The notes: generated from the sequence alone by a model not told the origin. DNA of 64,000 nucleotides from CAVQCX01 sp963775335 (GCA_963775335.1 CAVZIJ010000003.1:1922001-1986000); one strand, 5' to 3'; positions 40,259-50,413 are shown, counted from the first letter of the stretch. A program made the numbers and translations.

Positions 40259-40771
40259 TCAGGGGCACTTGCTCGCGTCGCCGGGCACGTCGTCGACGAG
40301 CTGCAGGAACGCGTTGAACGGGTCCATGACGCCCATGGCCTCCATCTTGGGACCATCGAACTTGAGCTTGCCGGTCATCATCGCCCCCATGGCGCCACAG
40401 CCCCAGCTCCCTTTGCCCATGCACATCCAGTCCTCATCCGTGGCGTGCATCAGATAATCCAGGCTGAGGTCCATCTTGTCCGTGCTTGGCGCGCCACCGC
40501 TCTGGCACATCGCCTTGCCGTCCTTGGGCACGATGGTCAGCTGGACCGCCGACGCCGGCCCGCACTTGTCGCGGTACAGGCGCAACATCTTGAATCCGCG
40601 CCCTCCGTTGTTATCCATCCAATCCTTGCCGGCGAGCCCCGTTACCAATGTCGCGGATTTGTTCCAGGCGTCGCACATGCCCTGGGCCCATGCCGCGTCC
40701 ATGAAGGTCGTTGACCAGCCGCTCAGCGGAAATACGGCGAAACTCGCTGCGAGAGCCATTGCTTTGTACAT
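40259..40771 (-). CDS. exported SCP2-like sterol-binding-domain protein
   Basis: A 170-residue protein with a signal peptide (about 1-20, ending GWST). Residues 75-165 (TIVPKDGKAM, LDYLMHATDEDWMCMGKG, AMMTGKLKFDGPKMEAMGVM, DPFNAFLQLVDDVPGD) match the SCP2 lipid-binding pattern, with tolerance for Cys-rich insertions. It would carry hydrophobic ligands in the periplasm. Neighbour msrB is in the same direction, 12 nt upstream, perhaps cotranscribed. Confidence 0.7.
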   Translation of the reverse strand: MYKAMALAASFAVFPLSGWSTTFMDAAWAQGMCDAWNKSATLVTGLAGKDWMDNNGGRGFKMLRLYRDKCGPASAVQLTIVPKDGKAMCQSGGAPSTDKMDLSLDYLMHATDEDWMCMGKGSWGCGAMGAMMTGKLKFDGPKMEAMGVMDPFNAFLQLVDDVPGDASKCP

Positions 40772-40783
40772 TGATTCGAGACC

Positions 40784-41188
40784 TCAGTCGTTGTCGTCGG
40801 GGACGAGCTGCAGCGACACGGAGTTGATGCAGTAGCGCAACCCCGTGGGCTCGGGTCCGTCCGGAAAGACATGACCGAGGTGCGCATCGCAGCGGCTGCA
40901 CAGCACCTCGGACCGGCGCATGCCGTGGCTCAGGTCCTCGCGGATCGCCACCGCCTGCGCGGACGCCGGATCCCAGAAGCTGGGCCAGCCGGTCCCGGAA
41001 TCGAACTTCTGCCGGGAGCTGAACAGCGGCGCCCCGCAGCAGACGCAGACATAGGTCCCAGGGGTCTTGGTGGCATGGTATTCGCCCGTGAAGGCTGGCT
41101 CCGTGCCCTGACACCGGCAAACCCGGTACTGCTCCGGCGTCAGCTCGACCTGCCCGTGCTCGTCGGTCTTGGTCATCTTCTCGGTCAT
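40784..41188 (-). CDS. msrB: peptide-methionine (R)-S-oxide reductase
   Basis: A 134-residue MsrB. Zinc is held by CVCC and CSRC pairs (CVCCGAPLF and EVLCSRCDAHLGH). Substrate-binding GTGWPSFW and the catalytic Cys120 in GLRYCINSVSL are present. No resolving-domain extension is seen. It repairs methionine-R-sulfoxide using thioredoxin. Confidence 0.93.
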   Translation of the reverse strand: MTEKMTKTDEHGQVELTPEQYRVCRCQGTEPAFTGEYHATKTPGTYVCVCCGAPLFSSRQKFDSGTGWPSFWDPASAQAVAIREDLSHGMRRSEVLCSRCDAHLGHVFPDGPEPTGLRYCINSVSLQLVPDDND

Positions 41189-41329
41189 GGCGTTCCTCTC
41201 TTGCCATCAGGGTCTTCGACCGCCGATACCGGGGCCCCTCGCCCAGTCCTTGGATCGGCGCCCGGCGGCCTCTATACTCGGCGCCTCCCGCATTCCCTAG
41301 CATTCTACACAAGAATTATGGAGCCGAGC

Positions 41330-42511
41330 ATGAGCTTCCAGGCCTTCAACCCTCCGACGCGCACCCTGATGGGACCCGGCCCTTCGGACGTCCCTCCGCG
41401 CATACTCGGGGCCCTGGCCCGACCGACCATCGGTCACCTGGATCCGGTGTTCGTGTCGATGATGGAGCAGATCAAGGCCTTGCTCCAGTTCGCTTTCCAG
41501 ACCGGCAACGCCCTGACCATGCCGGTCTCCGGACCCGGCTCGGCGGGCATGGAGACCTGCTTCGTCAATCTGGTCGAGCCCGGCGACAAGGTCGTCGTGT
41601 GCCAGAACGGCGTGTTCGGCGGCCGCATGAAAGCGAACGTGGAACGCTGTGGCGGCATTCCGGTCCTGGTGGAAGATCCCTGGGGGCGGGCCGTGGACCC
41701 GCAGAAGCTCGAGGACGCCCTCGAGGCCAACCCGGACGCCCGCCTGGTCGCCTTCGTGCAGGCCGAGACGTCCACCGGAGCTCAATCCGAGGTCCCCGCG
41801 CTGGTCGAGATCGCCCACCGGCACGACTGCCTGGTCATCGTCGACGCCGTCACTTCTTTGGGGGGAACGCCGGTCAAGGTCGACGAATGGAAGGTCGACG
41901 CGATCTACTCGGGCACCCAGAAGTGCCTCTCGTGCACGCCGGGACTCTCCCCGATCAGCTTCAACGAGCGGGCGCTCGCCAAGGTGCGCGACCGCGCCAG
42001 CCCCGTGCAGAGCTGGTTCATGGACCTTAATCTGATGCTGGGCTACTGGGGCAGTGGCCAGAAGCGCACCTACCATCACACGGCGCCGGTCAACGCCCTC
42101 TACGGGCTGCACGAGGCCCTCCTGATCCTCAAGGAAGAAGGGCTGGAGAATGCCTGGGCCCGTCACCGGCGGCTCCACCGGGCGCTCCAGGCCGGCCTGG
42201 AGGCCATGGGGCTTCAGCTGATCGTTCCCGAGGCGGAGCGGCTGCCCCAGCTCAATGCCGTCGCCATCCCGCCGGGCGTGGACGACGCTCGCGTGCGTGC
42301 CCGGCTGCTCGACGAATACAACCTGGAGATCGGTGCGGGGCTCGGCGTCCTGGCGGGCAAGGTCTGGCGCATCGGCCTGATGGGCCACAGCTGCCGGGCG
42401 GAAAACGTGCTGCTCTGCGTCGGCGCGCTCGAGGCCGTCCTGTCGGACCTGGGTGCCCCGATCACCACCGGGACCGCGCTGTCCGAGGTCCAGAGGGCGC
42501 TCGCCCAATGA
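41330..42511 (+). CDS. alanine/serine-glyoxylate aminotransferase family
   Basis: A class V PLP aminotransferase of 393 residues (an ATG at 41318 would add 4). A GGAG site 6 nt before 41330 favours that start. It shows NPPTRTLMGPGPSDV, GPGSAGMETCFVNLVEPGD and the Schiff-base motif IYSGTQKCLSCTPG with Lys198, then SWFMDLNLMLGYW. The family transfers amino groups to glyoxylate (alanine, serine or purine-derived donors). It overlaps the rhodanese gene by 4 nt. Confidence 0.9.
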   Translation: MSFQAFNPPTRTLMGPGPSDVPPRILGALARPTIGHLDPVFVSMMEQIKALLQFAFQTGNALTMPVSGPGSAGMETCFVNLVEPGDKVVVCQNGVFGGRMKANVERCGGIPVLVEDPWGRAVDPQKLEDALEANPDARLVAFVQAETSTGAQSEVPALVEIAHRHDCLVIVDAVTSLGGTPVKVDEWKVDAIYSGTQKCLSCTPGLSPISFNERALAKVRDRASPVQSWFMDLNLMLGYWGSGQKRTYHHTAPVNALYGLHEALLILKEEGLENAWARHRRLHRALQAGLEAMGLQLIVPEAERLPQLNAVAIPPGVDDARVRARLLDEYNLEIGAGLGVLAGKVWRIGLMGHSCRAENVLLCVGALEAVLSDLGAPITTGTALSEVQRALAQ

Positions 42512-43329
42512 GCGCGGCGATCCAGGGTCTGCCCAGGGTCCTGGAGCCCGAGGCCCTGGAGGATCTGCTGGGCAGCCCGGGGCTCCTGGTGGTCGACTTG
42601 GGCAAGCCCGATCTTCACGCGCGCCTGCACGTCCCCGGGGCGGTGTTTCTGGACTACGGTCGGATCGTTGCCGCTCGGCCACCGGTGGCCGGATTGCTCC
42701 CCTCCGCGCAAGAGCTCGAGCGGGTATTGTCCGAGATCGGCGTCGGCGACGACAGCTGGGTCCTGGCCTACGACGAGGAGGGGGGCGGCAAGGCGGCGCG
42801 CCTGCTCTGGACCCTGGATGCAATGGGCCACCGTCGAGCCTCCCTGCTCAACGGGGGACTGCACGCCTGGGCCAACGAAGGTCATCGACCGGAGTCAGGG
42901 ACGGTGATCCCGACCCCGGGGGTCTTCCGGGCGAGGCCCGACCCTGGCCCCGTCGCCGACGCCGACTACATCCAGCAACACCTCGGGGACCCGGAGCATG
43001 CGCTCATCGACGCCCGCAGCCCCGAGGAGTACCAGGGGCTCAAACGCTACGCGGAACGGGCCGGACACATCCCCGGCGCCACGAACTGGGACTGGATCGA
43101 GACGATGGACCGGGGGCGCAACCTTCGGCTGCTCCCCGAGGCCGAGCTGCGCGCCGCCCTCCGGTCTCGGGGCCTGTCCGCGGAACGTACCGTGGTAACC
43201 TATTGTCACACCCATCACCGCTCATCTCTGACTTACCTCGTGCTCCAGTCCCTCGGCTTCGAGCGGGTGAAAGGCTATCCAGGCTCCTGGTCCGACTGGG
43301 GCAACCGCCGCGAGACCCCTATCGAGTGA
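42508..43329 (+). CDS. two-domain sulfurtransferase (rhodanese/MST)
   Basis: A 273-residue double rhodanese. The N-terminal domain lacks the active Cys; in its place is YDEEGGGKAAR. The C-terminal domain has CHTHHRSS with Cys233. This is the layout of SseA/thiosulfate sulfurtransferases, which move sulfane sulfur to a thiol or cyanide. It starts inside the aminotransferase stop (ATGA), so the pair is translationally coupled. Confidence 0.9.
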   Translation: MSAAIQGLPRVLEPEALEDLLGSPGLLVVDLGKPDLHARLHVPGAVFLDYGRIVAARPPVAGLLPSAQELERVLSEIGVGDDSWVLAYDEEGGGKAARLLWTLDAMGHRRASLLNGGLHAWANEGHRPESGTVIPTPGVFRARPDPGPVADADYIQQHLGDPEHALIDARSPEEYQGLKRYAERAGHIPGATNWDWIETMDRGRNLRLLPEAELRAALRSRGLSAERTVVTYCHTHHRSSLTYLVLQSLGFERVKGYPGSWSDWGNRRETPIE

Positions 43330-43331
43330 CG

Positions 43332-43982
43332 ATGCGCCGCCGCCCTTCCCGCACCCTCGCCTTCAAGCTCGTGGTCATCCTGGTGGCCGGCCTGATGTTC
43401 TACATCGGCTACGACCTCGGACAGGTCTACCGCGAGGATCAGCTGAAAGGCCTGTCCGCCACGGTGTTCCAGCGGCCCCATCCGGTCCAGCCGTTCGACC
43501 TGGTGGACCAGAACGACAAGCCGTTCACGGCGGACAGCCTCAAGGACCATTGGAACCTCCTGTTCTTCGGCTACACCCATTGCCCCGACGTGTGTCCGGC
43601 GACCCTGACCGTGCTCGCCCAGGTCTACAACCGCCTCGCCGAGCGTCCGGAGCTGCAGAAGCTTACCCGCGCAGTGTTCATCTCGGTCGATCCTGCGCGC
43701 GACACCCCGGAGCAGCTCAAGAAGTTCGTGGACTATTTCAACCCGAGCTTCCTGGGGGTCACGGGCAACGACGAGCAGATCAAGAAGATCACCGGCCAGT
43801 TCGGCGTCTTCTACGAGCGGCACGCCCCGGTGGACGGCTCCAAGGACTATGCCGTGGACCACAGCGCAGCGGTAATCGTGGTCGGCCCCAAGGGCAGGAC
43901 GCTGGCCGTGTTCAACGGCGCCTCCGATCCGGTCCGGGTGGCACACGACTTCCTCAAGATCGTCGACTTCTTCGGGGGCTAA
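43332..43982 (+). CDS. Sco1/SenC copper-chaperone protein
   Basis: A 216-residue membrane-anchored protein with one N-terminal helix (about 10-30). The thioredoxin-like domain has the copper motif FFGYTHCPDVCP (Cys84, Cys88) and the distal His177 in VDHSAAV. Sco proteins deliver copper to the CuA site of cytochrome oxidase. It is followed 10 nt later by a PCuAC gene. Confidence 0.93.
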   Translation: MRRRPSRTLAFKLVVILVAGLMFYIGYDLGQVYREDQLKGLSATVFQRPHPVQPFDLVDQNDKPFTADSLKDHWNLLFFGYTHCPDVCPATLTVLAQVYNRLAERPELQKLTRAVFISVDPARDTPEQLKKFVDYFNPSFLGVTGNDEQIKKITGQFGVFYERHAPVDGSKDYAVDHSAAVIVVGPKGRTLAVFNGASDPVRVAHDFLKIVDFFGG

Positions 43983-43992
43983 CGGAGTAACA

Positions 43993-44466
43993 ATGATGAA
44001 ACTCAAATCGATCACATCCGTCTTGACGGCCGCCTCCCTGTCGCTGATCGCGGCGAGCGGCCTTGCCGCCGATCTACAGGTCGCGAACGCCTGGGTACGC
44101 GAGGCGCCGCCGGGCAGCGAGGTGCTCGCCGCCTACATGAGCGTCCACAATAACGGCACCAAGACGGTCGCCCTGACGGGGGCCTCGAGCCCCGCCGTCC
44201 GCCGTATCGAGCTGCATCGCACGGTGATGGACAACGGCGTGGCCAGCATGATCGCCCAGGACCGCGTGGAGGTCCCGCCCGGTAAGACCCTGAGCTTCGA
44301 GCCGGGCAGTTTTCACCTGATGCTGTTCAATCCAACCGAGGCGCTGCCGGCGGGCAAGAAGATCGAGATCAGCCTGAAGCTGGACGACGGGACCCAGGTC
44401 GAGACCCAGGCCGAGGTCCGCCGCGCCACCGCGGCGCCGATGGAGCATCACCAGCCCGGACAATGA
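43993..44466 (+). CDS. PCuAC periplasmic copper chaperone
   Basis: A 157-residue protein with signal peptide (to about residue 25, GLAAD). PCuAC copper ligands (H-x(n)-M...H-x-M) are visible in IELHRTVMDNGVASMI and SFHLMLF. PCuAC supplies Cu(I) in partnership with Sco during cytochrome oxidase assembly; the immediate upstream sco gene supports this. A His-rich tail (MEHHQPGQ) adds metal ligands. Confidence 0.92.
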   Translation: MMKLKSITSVLTAASLSLIAASGLAADLQVANAWVREAPPGSEVLAAYMSVHNNGTKTVALTGASSPAVRRIELHRTVMDNGVASMIAQDRVEVPPGKTLSFEPGSFHLMLFNPTEALPAGKKIEISLKLDDGTQVETQAEVRRATAAPMEHHQPGQ

Positions 44467-44470
44467 GGCC

Positions 44471-45367
44471 GTGGCGTCCCGCCTCCGGGCAGCGGACCGC
44501 ACACCCGGCCTCTCAGACCGGGTGTTCGCCCTGCTGCTGTACGCGCTACCGCACCACCTGCTCTCGCGTCTGATCTACGCGGTCACTCGCTGGGACTGGC
44601 CTCCCCTCAAGGATGCCCTGATCCGGGGCTTTGTCCGCCTGTACGATGTGGACCTGTCGGAGGCGGAGGAGAGTCGTCCGGCGGCCTATCGCTGCTTCAA
44701 TGCCTTCTTCACGCGGGCCTTGAAAGACGGGGCCCGCCCCCTCGCGAGCAAGCCCTCGGCCGTACTGAGCCCGGCCGACGGGACCCTCAGCCAGATCGGT
44801 GCCATCGAGGAGGGACGGATCTTTCAGGCGAAGGGTCACCGCTTCTCCGTTACCGGCTTGCTGGGCGGTGATCGCGAGCTGGCAGCGCAGTTCGCCGACG
44901 GCAGCTTCGCCACCATCTATCTGTCGCCGCGTGACTACCATCGGGTGCACATGCCGTTTGCGGGGACCCTGACCCGCATGATCCATATCCCGGGCCGGCT
45001 GTTCTCGGTCAGCCCTTCCACGACGCTGACGGTGCCCGACCTGTTCAGCCGCAACGAACGGGTCGTCTGCCTGTTCTCGACGCCGGCAGGCCCCATGGCC
45101 CTGGTCATGGTGGGCGCGATCTTCGTGGCCAGCATGGAGACCGTCTGGGCGGGCACGATCACTCCCGTCAGGCAGCGCACCATGACCTGGCGTTATGACG
45201 GCAAGGCCGCGGCGCCCGTATCCCTCCGGCGCGGCGCCGAGATGGGGCGGTTCAACATGGGCTCGACGGTGATCCTGTTGTTTCCGAAGGGCGCGGTGCG
45301 TTGGAGCGAGGGGCTCGCGGCCCGCTCGCCGGTCCGCATGGGCGAGGCACTGGGGCAGCTGAGGTAA
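44471..45367 (+). CDS. psd: phosphatidylserine decarboxylase
   Basis: A 298-residue enzyme from GTG 44471. Family motifs are FNAFFTRALKDGARPL, the catalytic SPRDYHRVHMPF and the self-cleavage/pyruvoyl site GRFNMGSTVILL with Ser265 (canonical LGST, here MGST). It makes phosphatidylethanolamine in the inner membrane. It is 4 nt after the PCuAC stop. Confidence 0.95.
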   Translation: MASRLRAADRTPGLSDRVFALLLYALPHHLLSRLIYAVTRWDWPPLKDALIRGFVRLYDVDLSEAEESRPAAYRCFNAFFTRALKDGARPLASKPSAVLSPADGTLSQIGAIEEGRIFQAKGHRFSVTGLLGGDRELAAQFADGSFATIYLSPRDYHRVHMPFAGTLTRMIHIPGRLFSVSPSTTLTVPDLFSRNERVVCLFSTPAGPMALVMVGAIFVASMETVWAGTITPVRQRTMTWRYDGKAAAPVSLRRGAEMGRFNMGSTVILLFPKGAVRWSEGLAARSPVRMGEALGQLR

Positions 45368-45488
45368 GGGCCGCAGACGAATAACGCTTAGCCGACAACT
45401 GACCGATGCGGCATTGGCGCAATCCCCGGGGCATCTGCCGCGATCGATCCCGTTCGCACCTCAGCCCGTTCTGCCCTGAACCGCGCGC

Positions 45489-46466
45489 TCAGGCGCGCTC
45501 GACCGGGAAGGCCAGGACCTCGTCGATCGACCGGGCACCGGTGAGCGCCATGAGCAGCCGATCCACCCCGAGCGCCACCCCCGAGCAATCCGGCAGACCC
45601 GCGTCGAGAGCACCCAACAGGCGCTCGTCCAGGGGCACCTCCGGCAATGCGAGCGCCCGTCGGCGCACCAGATCCTGGGCAAAACGCCGACGCTGCTCGG
45701 CCGCATCGGCGAGCTCGTGAAAGCCGTTGGCCAGCTCGATCCCGTCGAGGTAGAGCTCGAACCGCTCGGCCACCGGCGGATCACCGGGGCGCACCCGTGC
45801 CAGCGCCGCCTGGCTCGCCGGATAGTCGTAAACGAACACCAGCCCCCGATCCCGCAGCTGGGGCTCGATGCAGTGGGTAAGCAGGAGATCCAACCAGGGG
45901 TCGCGACCCCGGAGATCGAGCTGTGCCGCACCGGCGATGCCCGCCGAGCGCGCGGCCAGCCGCAACTCCTGCTCGCCGTAGCGGTGGGGATCGATCCGAA
46001 GGTGGGTTTCGAACAGCTCCCCATAGGCCAGCCGGTGAACAGGCCGAGGCCTCTCGGATACCCGGTTGACGAGGGCCTCCACCTCATCCATCAGGCCATG
46101 ATGATCGAGGCCGGGGCGATACCATTCGAGCAGCGTGAACTCGGGGTTGTGCAGCCGTCCCCGTTCGCCACCGCGGAACACCTTGCAGATCTGATAGATC
46201 GGTCCGCTGCCCGCCGCCAGCAGGCGCTTCATCGCAAATTCGGGGGAGGTGTGCAGGAACAGGCGGCCGTCGGACGAAGCCCCGGGCCCGCGGTAGCAGG
46301 TCTGCAGGCTCTCCAGGGCGGGATCGGGGACCGCGGCGGCCGACAGCGCCGGAGTCTCCACCTCCATGACACCGGCGCTCGCGAAAAATGCGCGAATCGA
46401 TGTGAGCAGACGGGCCCGGGCCGCCAGGGCATCGCGAGCGGCGGTCGGCTGCCAACCGCCGCTCAT
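45489..46466 (-). CDS. epmA: EF-P--lysine ligase
   Basis: A 325-residue class II lysyl-tRNA-synthetase-like enzyme without an anticodon-binding domain. Motif 2 region is VFRGGERGRLHNPEFTLLEW, and motif 3 is GVALGVDRLLMAL. EpmA attaches (R)-beta-lysine to EF-P. It lies 4 nt downstream of efp in the same orientation. Confidence 0.93.
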   Translation of the reverse strand: MSGGWQPTAARDALAARARLLTSIRAFFASAGVMEVETPALSAAAVPDPALESLQTCYRGPGASSDGRLFLHTSPEFAMKRLLAAGSGPIYQICKVFRGGERGRLHNPEFTLLEWYRPGLDHHGLMDEVEALVNRVSERPRPVHRLAYGELFETHLRIDPHRYGEQELRLAARSAGIAGAAQLDLRGRDPWLDLLLTHCIEPQLRDRGLVFVYDYPASQAALARVRPGDPPVAERFELYLDGIELANGFHELADAAEQRRRFAQDLVRRRALALPEVPLDERLLGALDAGLPDCSGVALGVDRLLMALTGARSIDEVLAFPVERA

Positions 46467-46470
46467 GGGA

Positions 46471-47043
46471 TCATTCCTCTTTGACGCGGGAGACGTACTG
46501 ACCGGTGCGGGTGTCCACCTTGATCAGCTCGCCGGTCTGCACGAACAGCGGTACCCGGACCACCGCGCCGGTCTCCAGCGTGGCCGGCTTGCCGCCGCCG
46601 CCGGAGGTGTCACCGCGCACGCCCGGATCGGTCTCGGTGATCGCCAACACCACGAAGTTCGGTGCCTCGACCGAGAGGGGGGCACCGTTCCACAGGGTCA
46701 CCGAGCACATGTCCTGGTCCTTGATCCACTTCGCGGCATCCCCCAGGACGGTGGCGTCTGCGGTGTACTGCTCGAAGGTCTCCGGGTGCATGAAGTGCCA
46801 GAGCTCTCCGTCGTAGTACAGGTACTGCAGCGGGGTGTCGAGGACATCGGCGGCCTCCACGCTGTCACCCGACTTGAAGGTGCGCTCGATGACGCGGCCG
46901 GTTCTGAGATTGCGGACCCTGACGCGGTTGAATGCCTGCCCTTTCCCGGGCTTGACAAACTCATTCTCGACGATCGTATATGGGTCGCCGTCGAGCATGA
47001 TCTTCAGCCCCGACTTGAACTCACTGGTACCGTAGCTCGCCAT
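46471..47043 (-). CDS. efp: translation elongation factor P
   Basis: A 190-residue EF-P. ATG 47043; the longer upstream frame is not coding. It starts ASYGTSEFKSGLKIM, and the modified lysine Lys34 is in VKPGKGQAF. EF-P rescues ribosomes stalled on proline runs, relevant here because the window encodes many Pro-rich proteins. Its modification enzyme genes flank it. Confidence 0.95.
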   Translation of the reverse strand: MASYGTSEFKSGLKIMLDGDPYTIVENEFVKPGKGQAFNRVRVRNLRTGRVIERTFKSGDSVEAADVLDTPLQYLYYDGELWHFMHPETFEQYTADATVLGDAAKWIKDQDMCSVTLWNGAPLSVEAPNFVVLAITETDPGVRGDTSGGGGKPATLETGAVVRVPLFVQTGELIKVDTRTGQYVSRVKEE

Positions 47044-47077
47044 GTCATCCTCATCCCACACCCGAATCAAGCCGCAC

Positions 47078-48109
47078 ATGATAGCGCGAACCTCGGCTGC
47101 TTGGCAGGCTCCCCTCTGGCAGCGCCGGCTGGCCGAGGCGATCTGCGATCCGGCCGAGCTGCTCGAGATGCTGGGACTCGACCCATCGTTGCTTTCGGGC
47201 ACCAGGGCGGCCACCCAGGACTTCCGGCTGCGAGTGCCGCGGGGCTTTGTCGGGCGCATGCTCCCGGGGGATCCGGCAGATCCGCTGCTGCGCCAGGTGC
47301 TGCCCCTGGCGGCCGAGCTCGAGGACGCCGCGGGGTTCGTCGCCGATCCCGTCGGAGATCTCGCGGCTGCCGCCGCGCCCGGTGTGCTGCACAAATACCG
47401 GGGACGCGCGCTACTGGTGTTGACCGGGGCCTGCGCGGTGCATTGCCGGTACTGCTTCAGGCGCCACTATCCCTACGGCAACGCCAGCTTGGCCCAGCGG
47501 GATCTCGCGGCGGCGCTGGATTATCTGGGCCGACACGTAGAGATCAGGGAGGTCATTCTCAGCGGTGGTGATCCGCTGATGCTCGGAGACGAGCGTCTCG
47601 CCGCGCTGGTCGAAGCCCTCGCGGACGTCCCCCATCTCAGACGACTGCGCATCCATACGCGACTGCCCGTGGTGCTGCCTGAGCGCGTCACGCCATCGCT
47701 GCTCGACTGGCTCGGCGGAGGCCGACTCAAGCCGGTGGTGGTGGTCCATGCGAACCACCCCAACGAGATCGACGAGACGGTGGGCGACGCCCTGGGAGCC
47801 CTGCAACAGGCAGGCGTGCAGCTGCTGAATCAGAGCGTGCTGCTGCGCGGGGTCAATGACGACGCCGATACCCTGGCGCGGCTCAGCGAGCGGTTGTTCG
47901 AGCACGGCGTGCTCCCCTACTACCTGCACATGCTGGACCGCGTGCGCGGCGCGGCCCACTTCGAGATCACCGAATGTCGCGCGCTGACCCTGCATCGCAA
48001 GCTCAGCGACAGCCTCCCGGGCTACCTGGTGCCGCGCCTGGTGCGCGAGCTACCGGGCGCCGCGTCGAAGATCGCCTTGCCCATCCCCGCTCTGCCGCTC
48101 CCCATCTGA
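47078..48109 (+). CDS. epmB: EF-P beta-lysylation radical SAM lysine 2,3-aminomutase
   Basis: A 343-residue radical SAM enzyme from ATG 47078. The 4Fe-4S cysteines are Cys119, Cys123 and Cys126 (CAVHCRYCFRRHY), and it includes EVILSGGDPLML. EpmB converts lysine to beta-lysine for EF-P. It is divergent from efp with only 34 nt between starts, so shared regulatory sequences are likely. Confidence 0.93.
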   Translation: MIARTSAAWQAPLWQRRLAEAICDPAELLEMLGLDPSLLSGTRAATQDFRLRVPRGFVGRMLPGDPADPLLRQVLPLAAELEDAAGFVADPVGDLAAAAAPGVLHKYRGRALLVLTGACAVHCRYCFRRHYPYGNASLAQRDLAAALDYLGRHVEIREVILSGGDPLMLGDERLAALVEALADVPHLRRLRIHTRLPVVLPERVTPSLLDWLGGGRLKPVVVVHANHPNEIDETVGDALGALQQAGVQLLNQSVLLRGVNDDADTLARLSERLFEHGVLPYYLHMLDRVRGAAHFEITECRALTLHRKLSDSLPGYLVPRLVRELPGAASKIALPIPALPLPI

Positions 48110-48318
48110 GCCCCAGCGAGCAAAGCATGCCGGCACACTTGCCAAATCCGATCGTTTGCAACACCATCGCCTAGACGCCCAAGAATCCGCCCGATCCTGC
48201 GGCCGGCTCCCGGTGACGGGAGGGCTGGCAGACCGATCCAAGCAGCCGAACGTCGGCACCCGATCTATGCTTGATGCGGCGCAGAGTCGGCGTGGTGCAC
48301 ACTGAGTCGATACCAGAG

Positions 48319-50132
48319 ATGAGCAGCGATAAGCCCATGGAGCTCGGGATCCCTCCCCAGAAGGCTGATCCGGCGAAGCGGTTTCTCACCGACCCCAAGG
48401 CGGTCACCGCTTGGCTCGAGGATCTGCCGCTCGCGAACATCGGCGAGACGGCGAGGCTCGTCTACAGGGCCCTTGCCGACCTCACCCACCTCGAGGTGCC
48501 TGACCTCCCGCGCGTCCGGGTGGCCGAGGAACTCAGGGAGGCGGTCCGGTTCCTCGGGCGGAACCTGCTGCCGCGCTACGTTGACGCGGCCTTCCCGCTG
48601 CCGACGAAGACGCGCAAGATCGCGCTGCTCAACCGCGAGATCCACGGGGAGCTGGCCACCGCTTACAAGATCGTTCTCTTGCACCAGAGCAAGCTGCCCG
48701 CACCGAAGCTCGACCGAAAGCTCGTCGCCTTGGCCGCCGCCCGCGCATTGCGCTATCTGCAAGCGGTGAGCCTGCACTCGGCGCTGATCTACGAGCCACC
48801 CCCTCCGGGCACCTGGCGCGAGATCCACGAGATCTTCGAATTCATCCGCCGTCTGGGATTGGACGAGGTCGCGGTCGGAGACGGCGTAGAGCCTCAACCG
48901 GGCAGTGCCACCCCCCGCGACCTCTACCTGCGAGCCCTGTTGTTCTCGTTGGTGCCGCCTTATCGGATGCGTCAACGCGACATGCTGAGCCTGGCGGACT
49001 TGCTGCCGGCCTGGGCGCCGCTGGCGCGGCTGTTACCCCTGTCCGAGGCACGCGCGAGCAGCGCCTCGGTCGTCGTGCCCACCGCGGCCGACGAGCCGCC
49101 GAGCTACCGGGCCGCGAACGGCAAAGAGCCCGCGGCGGCGACCTACGCGCTGATCACGCACGAGATCGGTGAGGTCCTGAGGCGCATGATCGAGGGCTCC
49201 ACGGCCGAGCCTACCCAGTCATTGGGCGCATTGAAGGCATCAAAGTCGCTGCTGCGTCAGCTGATACAGGCCTGGGGAGCAGGACCGACCCGCCGCTTCG
49301 TGCGGACGCGGCTGAACTTCGATCTCGATCTGGTCATCGGAATGGACAACGTGCATGCCCTGCTCTACAGCCTGAGGAATCGGCCGGACAGCGACGACCA
49401 AGCCGTGACGCCGGAGCAGGTCGAAGAGGACAGCGTGCTGGAAGAGCTGACCGCATTCACGGCCAGCATTCGGGTGGACAGCGAGCCATCGGCCTTGGAC
49501 ATGTCGCTCGCCGAGGATGACTCCATATTCTTCTTTGCGCAGGCCCCGCGCACCGACACGCCCCCTCGCGTCGAGAGCGCTTTCGCCCCGACAGCGGCCG
49601 CCAAGGCACTGCCGGCGGAGCCGCCACCGACCTTCCATCTGCGCACCATCAACGAGAGCGCCGGCGGATACTGCCTGAGCTGGGCGGGGGGGACGTCCCG
49701 CAGATCAAGATCGGCGAGATCGTGGGTGTGCGCTCCGCGAGACATTCGGACCAGTTCGGCGTGGGCGTGGTGCGCTGGATGAAAAACGAGCACCCCAGTG
49801 GGGCGCAGATCGGTGTCGAGATGCTTTCTCCCGCGTCCGACGCCATCGAGCTGCGCCCCCCGGACAGCGCGACGGGATCGGGATACAGGGCCTTACTGCT
49901 CCCCGCCCACCAGCACTCCGAAGAAGCCGAGACCATCCTGGCACCTCCGCTGACCTACCGCAGCGGGCAGGTGCTGCTGATCAACGAGCGCCCGGGAGAA
50001 ACACAGATCCGGCTGGGAGAGATTTCCGAAGCCAGCGCGGCCTTTGCGCGCTTCTATTTCGAGCGACTGGCCGGCGAGCCGGCCGACGCGGAGCCGGGAC
50101 CGGGCTTCGAGAGCCTCTGGAAATCGCTCTAA
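48319..50132 (+). pseudogene. atypical PilZ/cyclic-di-GMP-receptor-like protein, frameshifted in a poly-G tract
   Basis: About 603 residues if joined. The N-terminal part (KRFLTDPKAVTAWLEDLPL, LREAVRFLGRNLLPRYV, KTRKIALLNREIHGELATAY) is family-specific to a group with an atypical PilZ-type C-terminal domain. At a run of seven Gs (49686-49692) the frame turns Ser/Arg-rich; skipping one G gives DVPQIKIGEIVGVRSA, then FGVGVVRWMKNEHPSGAQIG, typical of a PilZ-like domain. It may be phase variation, a true mutation or a sequencing error. It is just upstream of the FimX-like gene. Confidence 0.65.
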
Positions 50133-50400
50133 GGTCACTAGAGCGCACCGGCATCCTGTCGTTGGCGACACCTGGAACCTATCTCTCAGTGCCCTGCGGC
50201 CGCGACCGCGGTGGTCTGGGCTCAGGCGGCGGCGCGGCAAGCGCCCCGTAGCCGTCATTGCAGAATCGAGCCGCGATAGATCGCGGGGCCCCCAACGGAT
50301 TTTTCCGAAAACCGCGCCTGCGTCGTCGCACCGCTTGCCCATACATCGCATACTTCGCTGCGTGGTACGCCTTGCGGGCACGCTTTTCGGAAAGCACCGC
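50133..50400. other. intergenic, no gene recognised
   Basis: GC-rich with several short dyads (GCGGCCGCGACCGC; TTTTTCCGAAAACCGC); no coding signal. Confidence 0.4.
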
Positions 50401-50413
50401 GGCGCCCGGGGGA

